Assembly: GCA_900754445.1 (NCBI GenBank)
Contig: CAAECW010000019.1
Span: 1-17,958, forward strand
DNA length: 17,958 nucleotides
Source of the DNA: an uncultured Collinsella sp.
GTDB lineage: Bacteria; Actinomycetota; Coriobacteriia; Coriobacteriales; Coriobacteriaceae
Reading direction: 5' to 3'
Shown: piece after piece, positions 7,886 through 14,544 of the stretch
Layout: the number at the start of each line of letters is the position of its first letter
Position numbering within the stretch: the first letter of the stretch is position 1
The notes under the pieces: model-generated
What the model was told of the DNA's origin: nothing
Databases searched by the model: none
What the model saw: only the letters and a program-made list of their open reading frames with translations
Position numbers and translations under genes: made by a program

Positions 7886-8089
7886 TGGACAGTTAGTTCA
7901 AATACGTATAAATGGACACATTGAATTAGGCTGTTTTGTAGCTATCTCTATACCATTCGCCCTATTTGAAGGCAGGGTAGACTTCAAAACAGCGTCATAT
8001 GGACTAACTAAAGTTCCAAAACAACGTATCGGCATCGAATTGAGCACTTCGAGTCCTCAGAACTTATACGTATCTGAGCTAACTGTCCA
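7886..8089. repeat. MITE-like element C, copy 2
   Basis: A 204-bp segment with terminal inverted repeats at 7886-7911 and 8064-8089 (24 of 26 identical, TGGACAGTTAGYTCARAT...). Ends and length match the copy at 6360-6561, but the interiors have largely diverged. The interior is AT-richer than the surroundings and has no credible gene. Only 33 bp separate it from the preceding stop codon. Confidence 0.86.
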
Positions 8090-8144
8090 CCTCGGATTTT
8101 GACGGCGGCCCAAACGCCCCCAGACAACCTCAATTGCCCTCCAT

Positions 8145-8173
8145 TTGACAGCGGCAACAGGGTCGCTCACCAT
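8145..8173 (+). promoter_or_regulatory. Candidate pth promoter
   Basis: A perfect -35 box TTGACA (8145-8150) is followed after 17 bp by a poor -10 (CACCAT, 8168-8173). It lies just outside element C copy 2 and about 30 bp before the pth start. The good -35 makes it worth listing; the -10 is weak. Confidence 0.35.
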
Positions 8174-8203
8174 AGCAGGCGACAAATCAACGAAAGGATG
8201 AAC

Positions 8204-8833
8204 ATGGCAGCTGCACAGCCGCTTAAGATTCGCATGGTTGCCGGACTTGGCAACCCTGGCGATGAGTATGCCGAGACCCGCCACAACGCTGGCTTCAAAG
8301 CGATCGACGAGTTGGCCCGTCAGGCCGGCGTCACGTACTGGAAAAACCAGGCCGGCGCCGAGGTCGCGCTCATCAACATCAACGATCCCGAGGAAGAGGG
8401 CGGTAAGCGCCAGATTGTACTGGTCAAGCCGCAGTCGTATATGAATACCTCGGGTGGCCCCATCTCCAAGCTCTGCCGCGAGTACAAGATCAAGGCCGAG
8501 GAGCTGCTCGTAATCCACGACGAGCTCGACATTCCCGCCGGCGACGTACGTGTTAAGGTGGGCGGTGGCCACGCCGGTCACAACGGCCTGCGCTCCATCA
8601 TCGACAAGATGGGCAGCCGCGACTTCAGCCGCATCCGCACCGGCATCGGCAACCCTCCCGGCAAGATGGCCGTCGCCGACTACGTGCTTAAGCAGCTGCG
8701 CGCCCGCGAGGCCGAGGATTTCCAGGACACCTGCGCCCGCGCCGCAGATGCCGCCGGTCTGGCAATCGTGCACGGCGTGATCTATGCCCGCGACCACGTC
8801 AACGGCGCCGCCTCCGCCAACGGCAAGCACTAA
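8204..8833 (+). CDS. pth: Peptidyl-tRNA hydrolase
   Basis: Pth cleaves peptidyl-tRNA released from stalled ribosomes and recycles the tRNA. The 209-residue protein has all family landmarks: VAGLGNPGDEYAETRHNAGF (12-31) with N17 and the catalytic H27, KPQSYMNTSGG (75-85) with N81, HDELDIPAGDVRVK (105-118) with D106, and GGGHAGHNGLRSI (120-132) with N127. The start ATG at 8204 follows AAAGG (8193-8197) at good spacing; an in-frame ATG at 8198 overlaps that site and is less likely. The short acidic insertion DPEEEGGKR near residues 61-69 is a minor lineage feature. It would normally follow prs closely (with or without ctc) but is separated from it by the element C cassette. Confidence 0.97.
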   Translation: MAAAQPLKIRMVAGLGNPGDEYAETRHNAGFKAIDELARQAGVTYWKNQAGAEVALININDPEEEGGKRQIVLVKPQSYMNTSGGPISKLCREYKIKAEELLVIHDELDIPAGDVRVKVGGGHAGHNGLRSIIDKMGSRDFSRIRTGIGNPPGKMAVADYVLKQLRAREAEDFQDTCARAADAAGLAIVHGVIYARDHVNGAASANGKH

Positions 8834-8851
8834 AACCTATCATTTAGGAAC

Positions 8852-9017
8852 AGGTTTATTTTGGCAGGTTTTACCTGCGGAAACGCCCCAGTTGCGGCAT
8901 CGCAATCAACCGCGCGCCGACATACATGCATAGCATCCCAAAGGGGGCCTGCCTCATCACAACCCGAGGCCGGCCCCATTTGCCGTTTTACCTGATAAAA
9001 CCGACCAAAATAAACCT
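8852..9017. repeat. MITE-like element E between pth and the Nfn genes
   Basis: The arms 8852-8873 and 8996-9017 are inverted copies (AGGTTTATTTTGG, two mismatches, GGTTTTA; 20 of 22 identical). The element is 166 bp and contains a strong internal hairpin, listed separately. The ends are unlike those of elements A, B and C. The rest of the 374-bp gap holds a small CTTTGG/CCAAAG hairpin near 9024-9040 and the promoter and leader of the next operon; no gene is seen. Confidence 0.65.
8939..8988 (+). terminator. Hairpin inside element E, possible pth terminator
   Basis: The arms 8939-8955 and 8966-8982 (core GGGGCCTGCCTC with GAGGCCGGCCCC) pair at 15 of 17 positions around a 10-nt loop. The downstream run is only CCGTTTTA, so the termination signal is imperfect. 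It is the only candidate end signal after pth. Confidence 0.45.
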
Positions 9018-9096
9018 CTCCCCCTTTGGTAGGCCAAAGTGGATAAACCCTGCTCCCAACCGCCGAAGACACACGTAAGTGACATGTCCATGAGGG

Positions 9097-9102
9097 TATA
9101 AT
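9097..9102 (+). promoter_or_regulatory. -10 box of the nfnAB-like operon
   Basis: A perfect TATAAT lies 105 bp upstream of the first gene. No matching -35 box is found at 16-18 bp, so the promoter may be activator dependent or the box fortuitous. The predicted start near 9109 gives a leader of about 100 nt. Confidence 0.45.
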
Positions 9103-9107
9103 TTGCA

Positions 9108-9147
9108 CCGTATGTCTGCACAACGCCTGTGCGCGTACGGTTTTATT
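9108..9147 (+). promoter_or_regulatory. 5' leader hairpin of the nfnAB-like operon
   Basis: CCGTA (9108-9112) pairs with TACGG (9136-9140) and GCACA (9118-9122) with TGTGC (9128-9132), followed by TTTTATT. It would start at, or almost at, the first base of the transcript predicted from the TATAAT box. Such a position favours mRNA 5'-end protection over attenuation. Confidence 0.35.
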
Positions 9148-9207
9148 CGGGCTACCGTCCATTTCCGTGGAGGCACGGTTCGGCGGCCCTAACAAGAGAG
9201 GGGTTCT

Positions 9208-10047
9208 ATGTATAAGATCCTGGAGAAGACGCAGTTCTCGGAGAAGGTGTTCAAGTTCCGCATCGAGGCGCCTGCAATCGCCAAGCATGCGCACGCTGGA
9301 CAGTTCCTCATGGTTCGCGCCAACGAGACGGGCGAGCGCGTCCCGTTTACCCTGGCCGGCTGGAACGGTGACGAGGGCTGGGTCGAGTTCATCTTCATGG
9401 TGATCGGCAAGACCACCGAGATGCTTTCCACCTACGAGGCCGGCGAGTCGCTGCGCGACGTCGTGGGCCCGCTGGGCGTTCCCACCGAGATGGCCGAGGG
9501 CCCCTGCGCCGTCATTGGCGGCGGCGTTGGCCTGGCAATTGCCTTCCCGGTCGCCAAGCACCTGGTCGAGACCGGCCACGAGGTGCACGCCATCATGGGC
9601 GCCCGCACCAAGGACCTCCTGCTCATGGAGGACCAGTTCCGCGAGCTCCTCGACGAGGACCACATCCACATCACTACCGACGACGGTTCCTACGGCGAGC
9701 AGGGCGTTGTAACCGCTCCGCTGGAGCGCCTGCTGCAGGACAAGGCCGTGAGCCAGGTCTTCTGCGTCGGCCCCGTTCCGATGATGAAGTTCTCGACCCT
9801 CACCGCCCAGAAGTACGACACCCCCATCACCGCGTCGCTCAACCCCATCATGGTTGACGGCACCGGTATGTGCGGCTGCTGCCGCGTCGAGGTGGGCGGC
9901 GTGACCAAGTTCGCTTGCGTCGACGGCCCCGACTTCGATGCCACCCTGGTCGACTGGGATGACCTTCGTGCCCGCCAGGCCGCTTACCGTTCCGAAGAGG
10001 GCGAGTCCCTCAAGGCCTATGAGGAAAAGAGCTGCGCATGCCACTAG
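9208..10047 (+). CDS. nfnA: NfnA-like NAD(P)H:ferredoxin oxidoreductase small subunit (FAD and [2Fe-2S])
   Basis: A 279-residue ferredoxin-NADP reductase-type flavoprotein, also annotated as sulfide dehydrogenase subunit SudB or dihydroorotate dehydrogenase electron-transfer subunit-like. It has the FAD motif RVPFTLA (44-50), a nucleotide site VIGGGVGLA (102-110), TDDGSYG (157-163) and a C-terminal [2Fe-2S] motif DGTGMCGCC (217-225) with a later C237; D217/C222/C225/C237 are the likely ligands. In characterised Nfn complexes this subunit uses NAD(H) and, with NfnB, bifurcates electrons between ferredoxin and NAD+ at the expense of NADPH. The ATG at 9208 follows AGAGAGGGG. Its stop overlaps the start of the next gene by 10 bp, indicating one operon and a complex. 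The Cys-rich extreme C-terminus (CAC) is a small oddity. Confidence 0.92.
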   Translation: MYKILEKTQFSEKVFKFRIEAPAIAKHAHAGQFLMVRANETGERVPFTLAGWNGDEGWVEFIFMVIGKTTEMLSTYEAGESLRDVVGPLGVPTEMAEGPCAVIGGGVGLAIAFPVAKHLVETGHEVHAIMGARTKDLLLMEDQFRELLDEDHIHITTDDGSYGEQGVVTAPLERLLQDKAVSQVFCVGPVPMMKFSTLTAQKYDTPITASLNPIMVDGTGMCGCCRVEVGGVTKFACVDGPDFDATLVDWDDLRARQAAYRSEEGESLKAYEEKSCACH

Positions 10048-11447
10048 TTAACGGTCGTTTCGTTGCCGATATGAAGTCGCCCCGTACCCCCGATAACGAG
10101 GAGCCGGCTGCCGAGCGCGCCTGCGACTTCCGCCCCGTCGACAAGGGCTTCACCGAGGAGATGGCGCTGGCCGAGGCCGAGCGCTGCCTCAACTGCAAGA
10201 AGCCGTTCTGTGTTGAGGGCTGCCCCGTCAACATCAACATCCCCCGCTTTATCGAGCAGATCCGCGAGAAGGACTTCGGCGGCGCTCTCGATACCATCCG
10301 CGAGGACTCCATGCTTCCCGCCATCTGCGGCCGTGTCTGCCCGCAGGAGAACCAGTGCGAGGGCAAGTGCATCCGTGGTAAGAAATCCGAGCCCGTGGCC
10401 ATCGGCCAGCTCGAGCGCTTCCTGGGTGACCGCCCCGAGCTCGCCTCCACGCCCAAGATGGCCCCCAAGAACGGCAAGAAGGTCGCCGTCGTCGGCTCTG
10501 GCCCGTCCGGCATCACCTGCGCCGGCGAGCTCGCCCGCAACGGCTTTGACGTCACCGTCTTTGAGGCCTTCTTCACCGGCGGCGGCGTGCTGGTCTACGG
10601 CATCCCCGAGTTCCGTCTGCCCAAGGCAGTCGTCAAGCGCGAGATCGACGGCCTGGAGGACATGGGCGTCAAGTTTGAGTACAACTCCGTCGTGGGCAAC
10701 ATGGCCACGGCCGAGGAGCTGTTCGAGCAGGGCTTCGACGCCATCTACGTGGCGACCGGCGCTGGCCTGCCCAAGTTCCTCAACGTCCCCGGCGAGAACC
10801 TGCCCAACGTCTTCTTCGCAAACGAGTACCTCACCCGCGTGAACCTGATGAAGGCCAACAAGTTCCCCGAGTACGACACCCCCACCAAGCACGGCAAGAA
10901 CGTCGTCGTCTTTGGTGGCGGCAACGTGGCTATGGACGCCGTCCGCACCGCCAAGCGTCTGGGCGCCGAGCACGCCATCATCGCCTACCGCCGTACCGAG
11001 GACGAGATGCCCTGCCGTCGCGCCGAGCTGCACCATGCCAAGGCCGAGGGCGTCGAGGTTCTGCCGCTCGTCTCCCCGCTCGAGTTTGTCGCTGGCGAGG
11101 ACGGCTCCGTGTGCGCCGTCAAGGTCCAGAAGATGGAGCTCGGCGAGCCTGACGAGTCCGGCCGTCGTCGCCCGGTGCCCATCGAGGGCGCCATCGAGGA
11201 GATCCCCTGCGACGTCGCAATCTCGGCTATCGGCACCAACGCCAACCCCTTCGCAAAGAAGATCGGCGGCAAGATGGAGCTCAACAAGTGGGGCTACATT
11301 GTTGCCGACGAGGAGACCGGCCAGACCACCGATCCCCGTATCTGGGCCGGCGGCGACATCGTCACCGGTGCCGCTACGGTCATTCTGGCGATGGGCGCCG
11401 GCAAGAAGGCCGCCGCTTCCATCACCAAGAGCCTACTGGGCGAGTAA
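10038..11447 (+). CDS. nfnB: NfnB-like / glutamate synthase small-subunit-like NADPH oxidoreductase
   Basis: A 469-residue GltD-family flavoprotein. Eight cysteines in the N-terminal domain (C50, C53, C58, C62, C97, C101, C107, C111) match the two-[4Fe-4S] ferredoxin-like region. A first dinucleotide fold VVGSGPSGITCAGELA (151-166) binds FAD, a second VVVFGGGNVAMDA (289-301) binds NAD(P)H, and WAGGD (436-440) closes the FAD site. No glutamate synthase large subunit is nearby and the partner is an NfnA-type subunit, so the NADPH-dependent ferredoxin:NAD+ oxidoreductase (Nfn, SudA) assignment is preferred over glutamate synthase. Translation starts at ATG 10038 inside the upstream gene, with GAGGAAAAG as ribosome site. 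It is followed by a strong terminator. Confidence 0.93.
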   Translation: MPLVNGRFVADMKSPRTPDNEEPAAERACDFRPVDKGFTEEMALAEAERCLNCKKPFCVEGCPVNINIPRFIEQIREKDFGGALDTIREDSMLPAICGRVCPQENQCEGKCIRGKKSEPVAIGQLERFLGDRPELASTPKMAPKNGKKVAVVGSGPSGITCAGELARNGFDVTVFEAFFTGGGVLVYGIPEFRLPKAVVKREIDGLEDMGVKFEYNSVVGNMATAEELFEQGFDAIYVATGAGLPKFLNVPGENLPNVFFANEYLTRVNLMKANKFPEYDTPTKHGKNVVVFGGGNVAMDAVRTAKRLGAEHAIIAYRRTEDEMPCRRAELHHAKAEGVEVLPLVSPLEFVAGEDGSVCAVKVQKMELGEPDESGRRRPVPIEGAIEEIPCDVAISAIGTNANPFAKKIGGKMELNKWGYIVADEETGQTTDPRIWAGGDIVTGAATVILAMGAGKKAAASITKSLLGE

Positions 11448-11475
11448 TCATCCGCAGCGCTAGCTACCAAACGGC

Positions 11476-11513
11476 AAAGTCCCCGTCGAGCACACGCCCG
11501 GCGGGGACTTTTT
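11476..11513 (+). terminator. Rho-independent terminator after nfnB
   Basis: AAAGTCCCCG (11476-11485) pairs with CGGGGACTTT (11502-11511), followed by a T run. It ends the plus-strand operon just before the convergent minus-strand gene. Confidence 0.86.
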
Positions 11514-11517
11514 CTAT

Positions 11518-11575
11518 GCCGATCGCCCTACCACCGCAAAGGTGCTTGTCCCCTTTGTGGTGGTTATTGATCGGC
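11518..11575. repeat. Long hairpin with TGTCCCC core between convergent genes
   Basis: Nested inverted repeats: GCCGATC (11518-11524) with GATCGGC (11569-11575), and ACCACCGCAAAGG (11530-11542) with CCTTTGTGGTGGT (11552-11564, 12 of 13 matching). The loop contains TTGTCC. It touches the stop codon of the kinase-like gene and is related in its core (CAAAGG...GTCCC...CTTTG) to the hairpin at 12216-12244 on the gene's other side. It may act as a bidirectional terminator as well as a REP-like unit. Confidence 0.72.
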
Positions 11576-12198
11576 TAGCCTTCGAGCTGCGCTACCTTGT
11601 AGCGGTAGGCTGCGGCGATGACGTCCTTGCAGCCTTCGCGGCCCAGCTTGGCGCGGTTGACGACGATGTCTTTACCGCTCGTCATCTTCCACTTGCCGGC
11701 GCTATAGCGCTTATAGAACGCCTCGCGCGCCTTCTGCTGCTGTTTGACCAGCTTGGCGCCCTTCTTTTTGTTAAGGCCACGCTTCTTGCGCACAATCTCG
11801 ACGCGGTCCTCAAAGGGTGCGGTCACCAACACGGCAATGTGGTTGGGGTTGTTGCGCAGCAGGTAATCGGACAGACGACCTTCGATAATGCAGCTCTCGG
11901 TCTCGCCCAGATCCAAAATCACCTGGCTCATCTTTTGGAACAACTTATCCGAGTACGAACGCGCATCGTAGCGGTCGGGCAGAAACGCCATGTTCTCCAC
12001 GGCCAGACGCTCATCATAGGCGGCCATCTTATCGAGCGACTCGCCCGCGCGCAGCGACGCACGTACCAGCAGCTCGTTATCGTACAGCGGAATCCCCAAC
12101 TCGTCGGCAAGCATGCGGCCAATCTCGTGGCCCTCGGCGCCAAAGTCGCGCGCGATGGTAATGACCACAGGATTCTTCTTATTCTCCAGATCGCTCAT
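11575..12198 (-). CDS. Cytidylate kinase-like family protein
   Basis: A 207-residue protein of the cytidylate-kinase-like (Cmk2) family. The N-terminal nucleotide-binding segment ITIARDFGAEGHEIG (13-27) has the family pattern in place of a classical Walker A lysine, followed by LADELGIPLYD (30-40). CIIEGRLSDYLL (103-114) matches the second conserved strand, and a basic lid-like region lies at about 137-175. The true cmk of nucleotide metabolism is a different protein, so the substrate is not known. The ATG at 12198 follows AAAGGAAT; an open frame upstream to 12243 crosses a hairpin and is not used. It is separated from the upstream ABC importer by the hairpin at 12216-12244, and its end abuts the related hairpin at 11518-11575. 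Confidence 0.86.
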   Translation of the reverse strand: MSDLENKKNPVVITIARDFGAEGHEIGRMLADELGIPLYDNELLVRASLRAGESLDKMAAYDERLAVENMAFLPDRYDARSYSDKLFQKMSQVILDLGETESCIIEGRLSDYLLRNNPNHIAVLVTAPFEDRVEIVRKKRGLNKKKGAKLVKQQQKAREAFYKRYSAGKWKMTSGKDIVVNRAKLGREGCKDVIAAAYRYKVAQLEG

Positions 12199-12215
12199 CG
12201 CGATTCCTTTCTCTA

Positions 12216-12244
12216 TGTGACAAAGGGGCTGTCCCTTTGCCACA
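12216..12244. repeat. REP-like hairpin upstream of the kinase-like gene
   Basis: TGTG (12216-12219) and CAAAGGG (12221-12227) pair with CCCTTTG (12233-12239) and CACA (12241-12244), one mismatch, 5-nt loop GCTGT. It starts 2 bp after the permease stop and ends 17 bp before the kinase-like start, so it could terminate the ABC operon. Its core matches that of the hairpin at 11518-11575. Confidence 0.72.
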
Positions 12245-12246
12245 TT

Positions 12247-12885
12247 CTACGCTGCCACCATTCGCCTCTGATATGCGCGGACCAGCAGCGAGATACCAAA
12301 GTTGAGTACAAAGTACATCGCAAACACCAGGCCGTAGAGCATAAGCACCTGCGACAGGTCGATCGCGTGGGCCATCACGACGTTTGCCGTGTACATGAGC
12401 TCGGCCACGTTAATGCCCGAAAGATACGAGCTGTCCTTGATGACGGTCGTGCACTGGCTAAACAGCGCCGGAATGATCGTCTTAAACGTCTGCGGCAGAA
12501 TGATGTAGCGCATGGTGGCAAAGAAGCCAAAGCCCTGGCTCTGCGCTGCCTCAAACTGGCCGCGCGGAATCGAGTTGAGGCCGCCGCGCACAATCTCAGC
12601 CATAACAGCGCTGGTAAACAGCGTAAAGGCGATGGTCGAAATCACAATGTCCAAACCCTGCACCGTAAAGTAGATAAAAAGGATCCACAGCAGGTTCGGC
12701 GTGCAACGGAACAGCTCGATATAGGCACTCACCAAAATACGGAACGGGCGGGGCGCATAGCTTTTAACAAGCGCCAGCACCGTGCCAAAGATGAGCGAGA
12801 AAAAGATCGACAGCGCCGAGATCTCGATCGTCTTAACAAAGCCGCCCCAAATGTAGAGCAGGTTGGACGCGTTGAAGATTTCCAT
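12247..12885 (-). CDS. Polar amino acid ABC transporter permease (second permease)
   Basis: A 212-residue HisM/GlnP-type inner-membrane protein with about five membrane helices. The ATPase-docking loop reads GQFEAAQSQGF (109-119), the standard EAA motif with its conserved Gly, followed by ILPQTFKTIIPAL. It would pair with the permease encoded directly upstream to form the membrane channel. The ATG at 12885 is 3 bp after the upstream stop and uses GAGGAGG, which lies in the last codons of that gene. It is the fourth and last gene of the importer operon and is followed by the hairpin at 12216-12244. Confidence 0.93.
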   Translation of the reverse strand: MEIFNASNLLYIWGGFVKTIEISALSIFFSLIFGTVLALVKSYAPRPFRILVSAYIELFRCTPNLLWILFIYFTVQGLDIVISTIAFTLFTSAVMAEIVRGGLNSIPRGQFEAAQSQGFGFFATMRYIILPQTFKTIIPALFSQCTTVIKDSSYLSGINVAELMYTANVVMAHAIDLSQVLMLYGLVFAMYFVLNFGISLLVRAYQRRMVAA

Positions 12886-12888
12886 GCG

Positions 12889-13635
12889 CTAGGCCTCCTC
12901 TACGTTGTCGAGCCCCAGCTCGGCCAGGCTCACGCCGCGCGGACGCTCCTTGGAGCGGCGCTCGAACCACTGCACCAGCATGGCGAGCGGAAAGCAGATG
13001 ATGAAGTACATAAGGCAGCAGACGATGTATCCCTGCAGGTAACCGTACAGACTCACAAAGTTGTCGGAACGGTACATAAGGTCGCCGCCGGCCACAAGCG
13101 CCAGCACCGACGTATTCTTGACCAGGTTGAGCGCCTGGTTACACAGCGGCGGCAAAATGATCTTGAATGTCTGGGGCAGCACGATGTACCAGTACGCCTG
13201 CGCACGGGTGAAGCCCTGGCTCTGGGCCGCCTCCATCTGACCGCGCGGAACCGCCTCGATACCGGTGCGGATGACCTCCGAAATGTAGGCCGCGTGATAC
13301 AGACCCACGCCCAAGAAGCCCAGCACGAACGGCGCGATGCGCACCGGCTGGTCGGCACCGGTTATGGCCTGCAAAAACTGCGGACCGGCCATGTACATAA
13401 AGAGCACCTGTACGGGCAACGGGGTGTTCTGGTAAAACTCCACGTACACGCGGCTTATGGCGCGCAGCACGCGCGAACGAGTGGTAGAGAACACGCCCAG
13501 CAGCGTGCCCAGCACCAGCGACAACAGCAGACCGGCAACGACCACCTGCAGCGTCACGCCAAAGCCCTCCCAGAAGGGCCCCATGTTTTGAAATGTCGTC
13601 GACCAACGGTCGGCGTCAAATAATCCTTCGAGCAT
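12889..13635 (-). CDS. Polar amino acid ABC transporter permease (first permease)
   Basis: A 248-residue His/Glu/Gln/Arg/opine-family permease. It has an N-terminal membrane segment (about 24-50), the EYxxxRxxP-like stretch VEFYQNTPLPVQVLF (65-79), the EAA loop GQMEAAQSQGF (132-142) and further helices to about 225, then a charged C-terminal tail. It forms a heterodimeric channel with the permease encoded next. The ATG at 13635 follows AAGGAAGGA; an open frame continues upstream to 13704 inside the binding-protein gene and is rejected. It lies 25 bp after the binding-protein stop, within one operon. Confidence 0.93.
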   Translation of the reverse strand: MLEGLFDADRWSTTFQNMGPFWEGFGVTLQVVVAGLLLSLVLGTLLGVFSTTRSRVLRAISRVYVEFYQNTPLPVQVLFMYMAGPQFLQAITGADQPVRIAPFVLGFLGVGLYHAAYISEVIRTGIEAVPRGQMEAAQSQGFTRAQAYWYIVLPQTFKIILPPLCNQALNLVKNTSVLALVAGGDLMYRSDNFVSLYGYLQGYIVCCLMYFIICFPLAMLVQWFERRSKERPRGVSLAELGLDNVEEA

Positions 13636-13660
13636 TTGATTCCTTCCTTGGACGATGTGC

Positions 13661-14536
13661 CTATACAAGATCCCAGGTCTTGACCTCTTGGTCGAGCCAG
13701 CCATCGGCCAGGCGATCGCAAATCACCTGATCGACCACGGCCGAAAGGTCGCAGCCCTTCTTGGTCGCCACGCCGTAGCCCTGCTCGCCAAACTTGACCT
13801 CGGGCTGCAACAGCTCAACGGTCTCGTTCATGTAGCCAGCCAGCGTGGAGCGGTCCATGGCAAAGACGTCGATATTGCCGGCGTCGAGCGAACTCTTGAT
13901 GATGGGATAGCCGCTAAAGGCCCTAAACTCGGGCTTGCAGCTAAAGCCGTTGTCCTTGATCATCTGCTCGATCAGACCCTGCGTGGTGGCACCCTGGCTC
14001 ACACCAATGACCTTGCCGTCCAGATCCTCAATCGAGGTAAAGCCCGAACGCTTCTTGACCATGAGTCCCACGTAGTCGGTGCGGTACGGCGTCGAAAAAT
14101 CCCAGCTCTTCTTGCGCTCGTCGGTGATGGTGTAGGTCGCCGCGACCACGTCAAGTTGGCCGTTATCGATCAGCGGGCCGCGCGTCTTGGGCGTTACGTC
14201 GGTAAACTCGACAAGCTCCTGGGCACGGGCCTCCTTGTAGCTCACGCCAAAGACGGCAGCGGCGATCTGGTAGCACAAATCGACTTCCATGCCCTCAAAG
14301 CGGCCCTTGGCGGTGTCGTAATAGCCATAGCCGGGAACGTCCTTCTTAACGCCGGCATTCAGATGGCCACGCGACTTGATGGCCGCAAGCTTGGACCCCT
14401 TGTCGGAGCCCTCGCCGCTGGTGGAGTTGCCGCAACCGGCAAGCGCGGTCCCCGTCAGCGCAAGCATGCCGGCGCCAGCCAGCTGCAAAAAGTGACGGCG
14501 CGACACGGCCGCCCTCGTCATATCCGTCATGTCCAT
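13661..14536 (-). CDS. Amino acid ABC transporter substrate-binding lipoprotein with Tat-type signal
   Basis: A 291-residue family 3 solute-binding protein. The N-terminus has a twin-arginine motif SRRHFLQL (13-20), a hydrophobic stretch and a lipobox LAGC with Cys at residue 35, followed by a Ser/Gly-rich linker, so it is probably exported folded by Tat and lipid-anchored outside. The mature part has the family signature (FEGMEVDLCYQIAAAVF, near 81-97) and the typical WDFSTPYRTDYVGLMVKK block (about 146-163). Substrate is a polar amino acid such as glutamine, glutamate or aspartate; it cannot be fixed. An ATG at 14536 or the GTG just before it (14539) may start it; both lie within 9 bp of the upstream ATPase stop. 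Confidence 0.92.
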   Translation of the reverse strand: MDMTDMTRAAVSRRHFLQLAGAGMLALTGTALAGCGNSTSGEGSDKGSKLAAIKSRGHLNAGVKKDVPGYGYYDTAKGRFEGMEVDLCYQIAAAVFGVSYKEARAQELVEFTDVTPKTRGPLIDNGQLDVVAATYTITDERKKSWDFSTPYRTDYVGLMVKKRSGFTSIEDLDGKVIGVSQGATTQGLIEQMIKDNGFSCKPEFRAFSGYPIIKSSLDAGNIDVFAMDRSTLAGYMNETVELLQPEVKFGEQGYGVATKKGCDLSAVVDQVICDRLADGWLDQEVKTWDLV

Positions 14537-14544
14537 CACCGCGC

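Noticed and set aside
8830..11036. Long minus-strand frames opposite the nfnAB-like genes
   Set aside because: Same shadow composition; the plus-strand genes carry intact FAD, NAD and Fe-S motifs.
11542..13623. A 693-codon open frame on the plus strand
   Set aside because: It is antisense to the kinase-like gene and both permeases, which have clear family motifs and ribosome sites. It crosses two hairpins, is rich in His/Gln/Arg as expected of an antisense frame in GC-rich DNA, and resembles no family.
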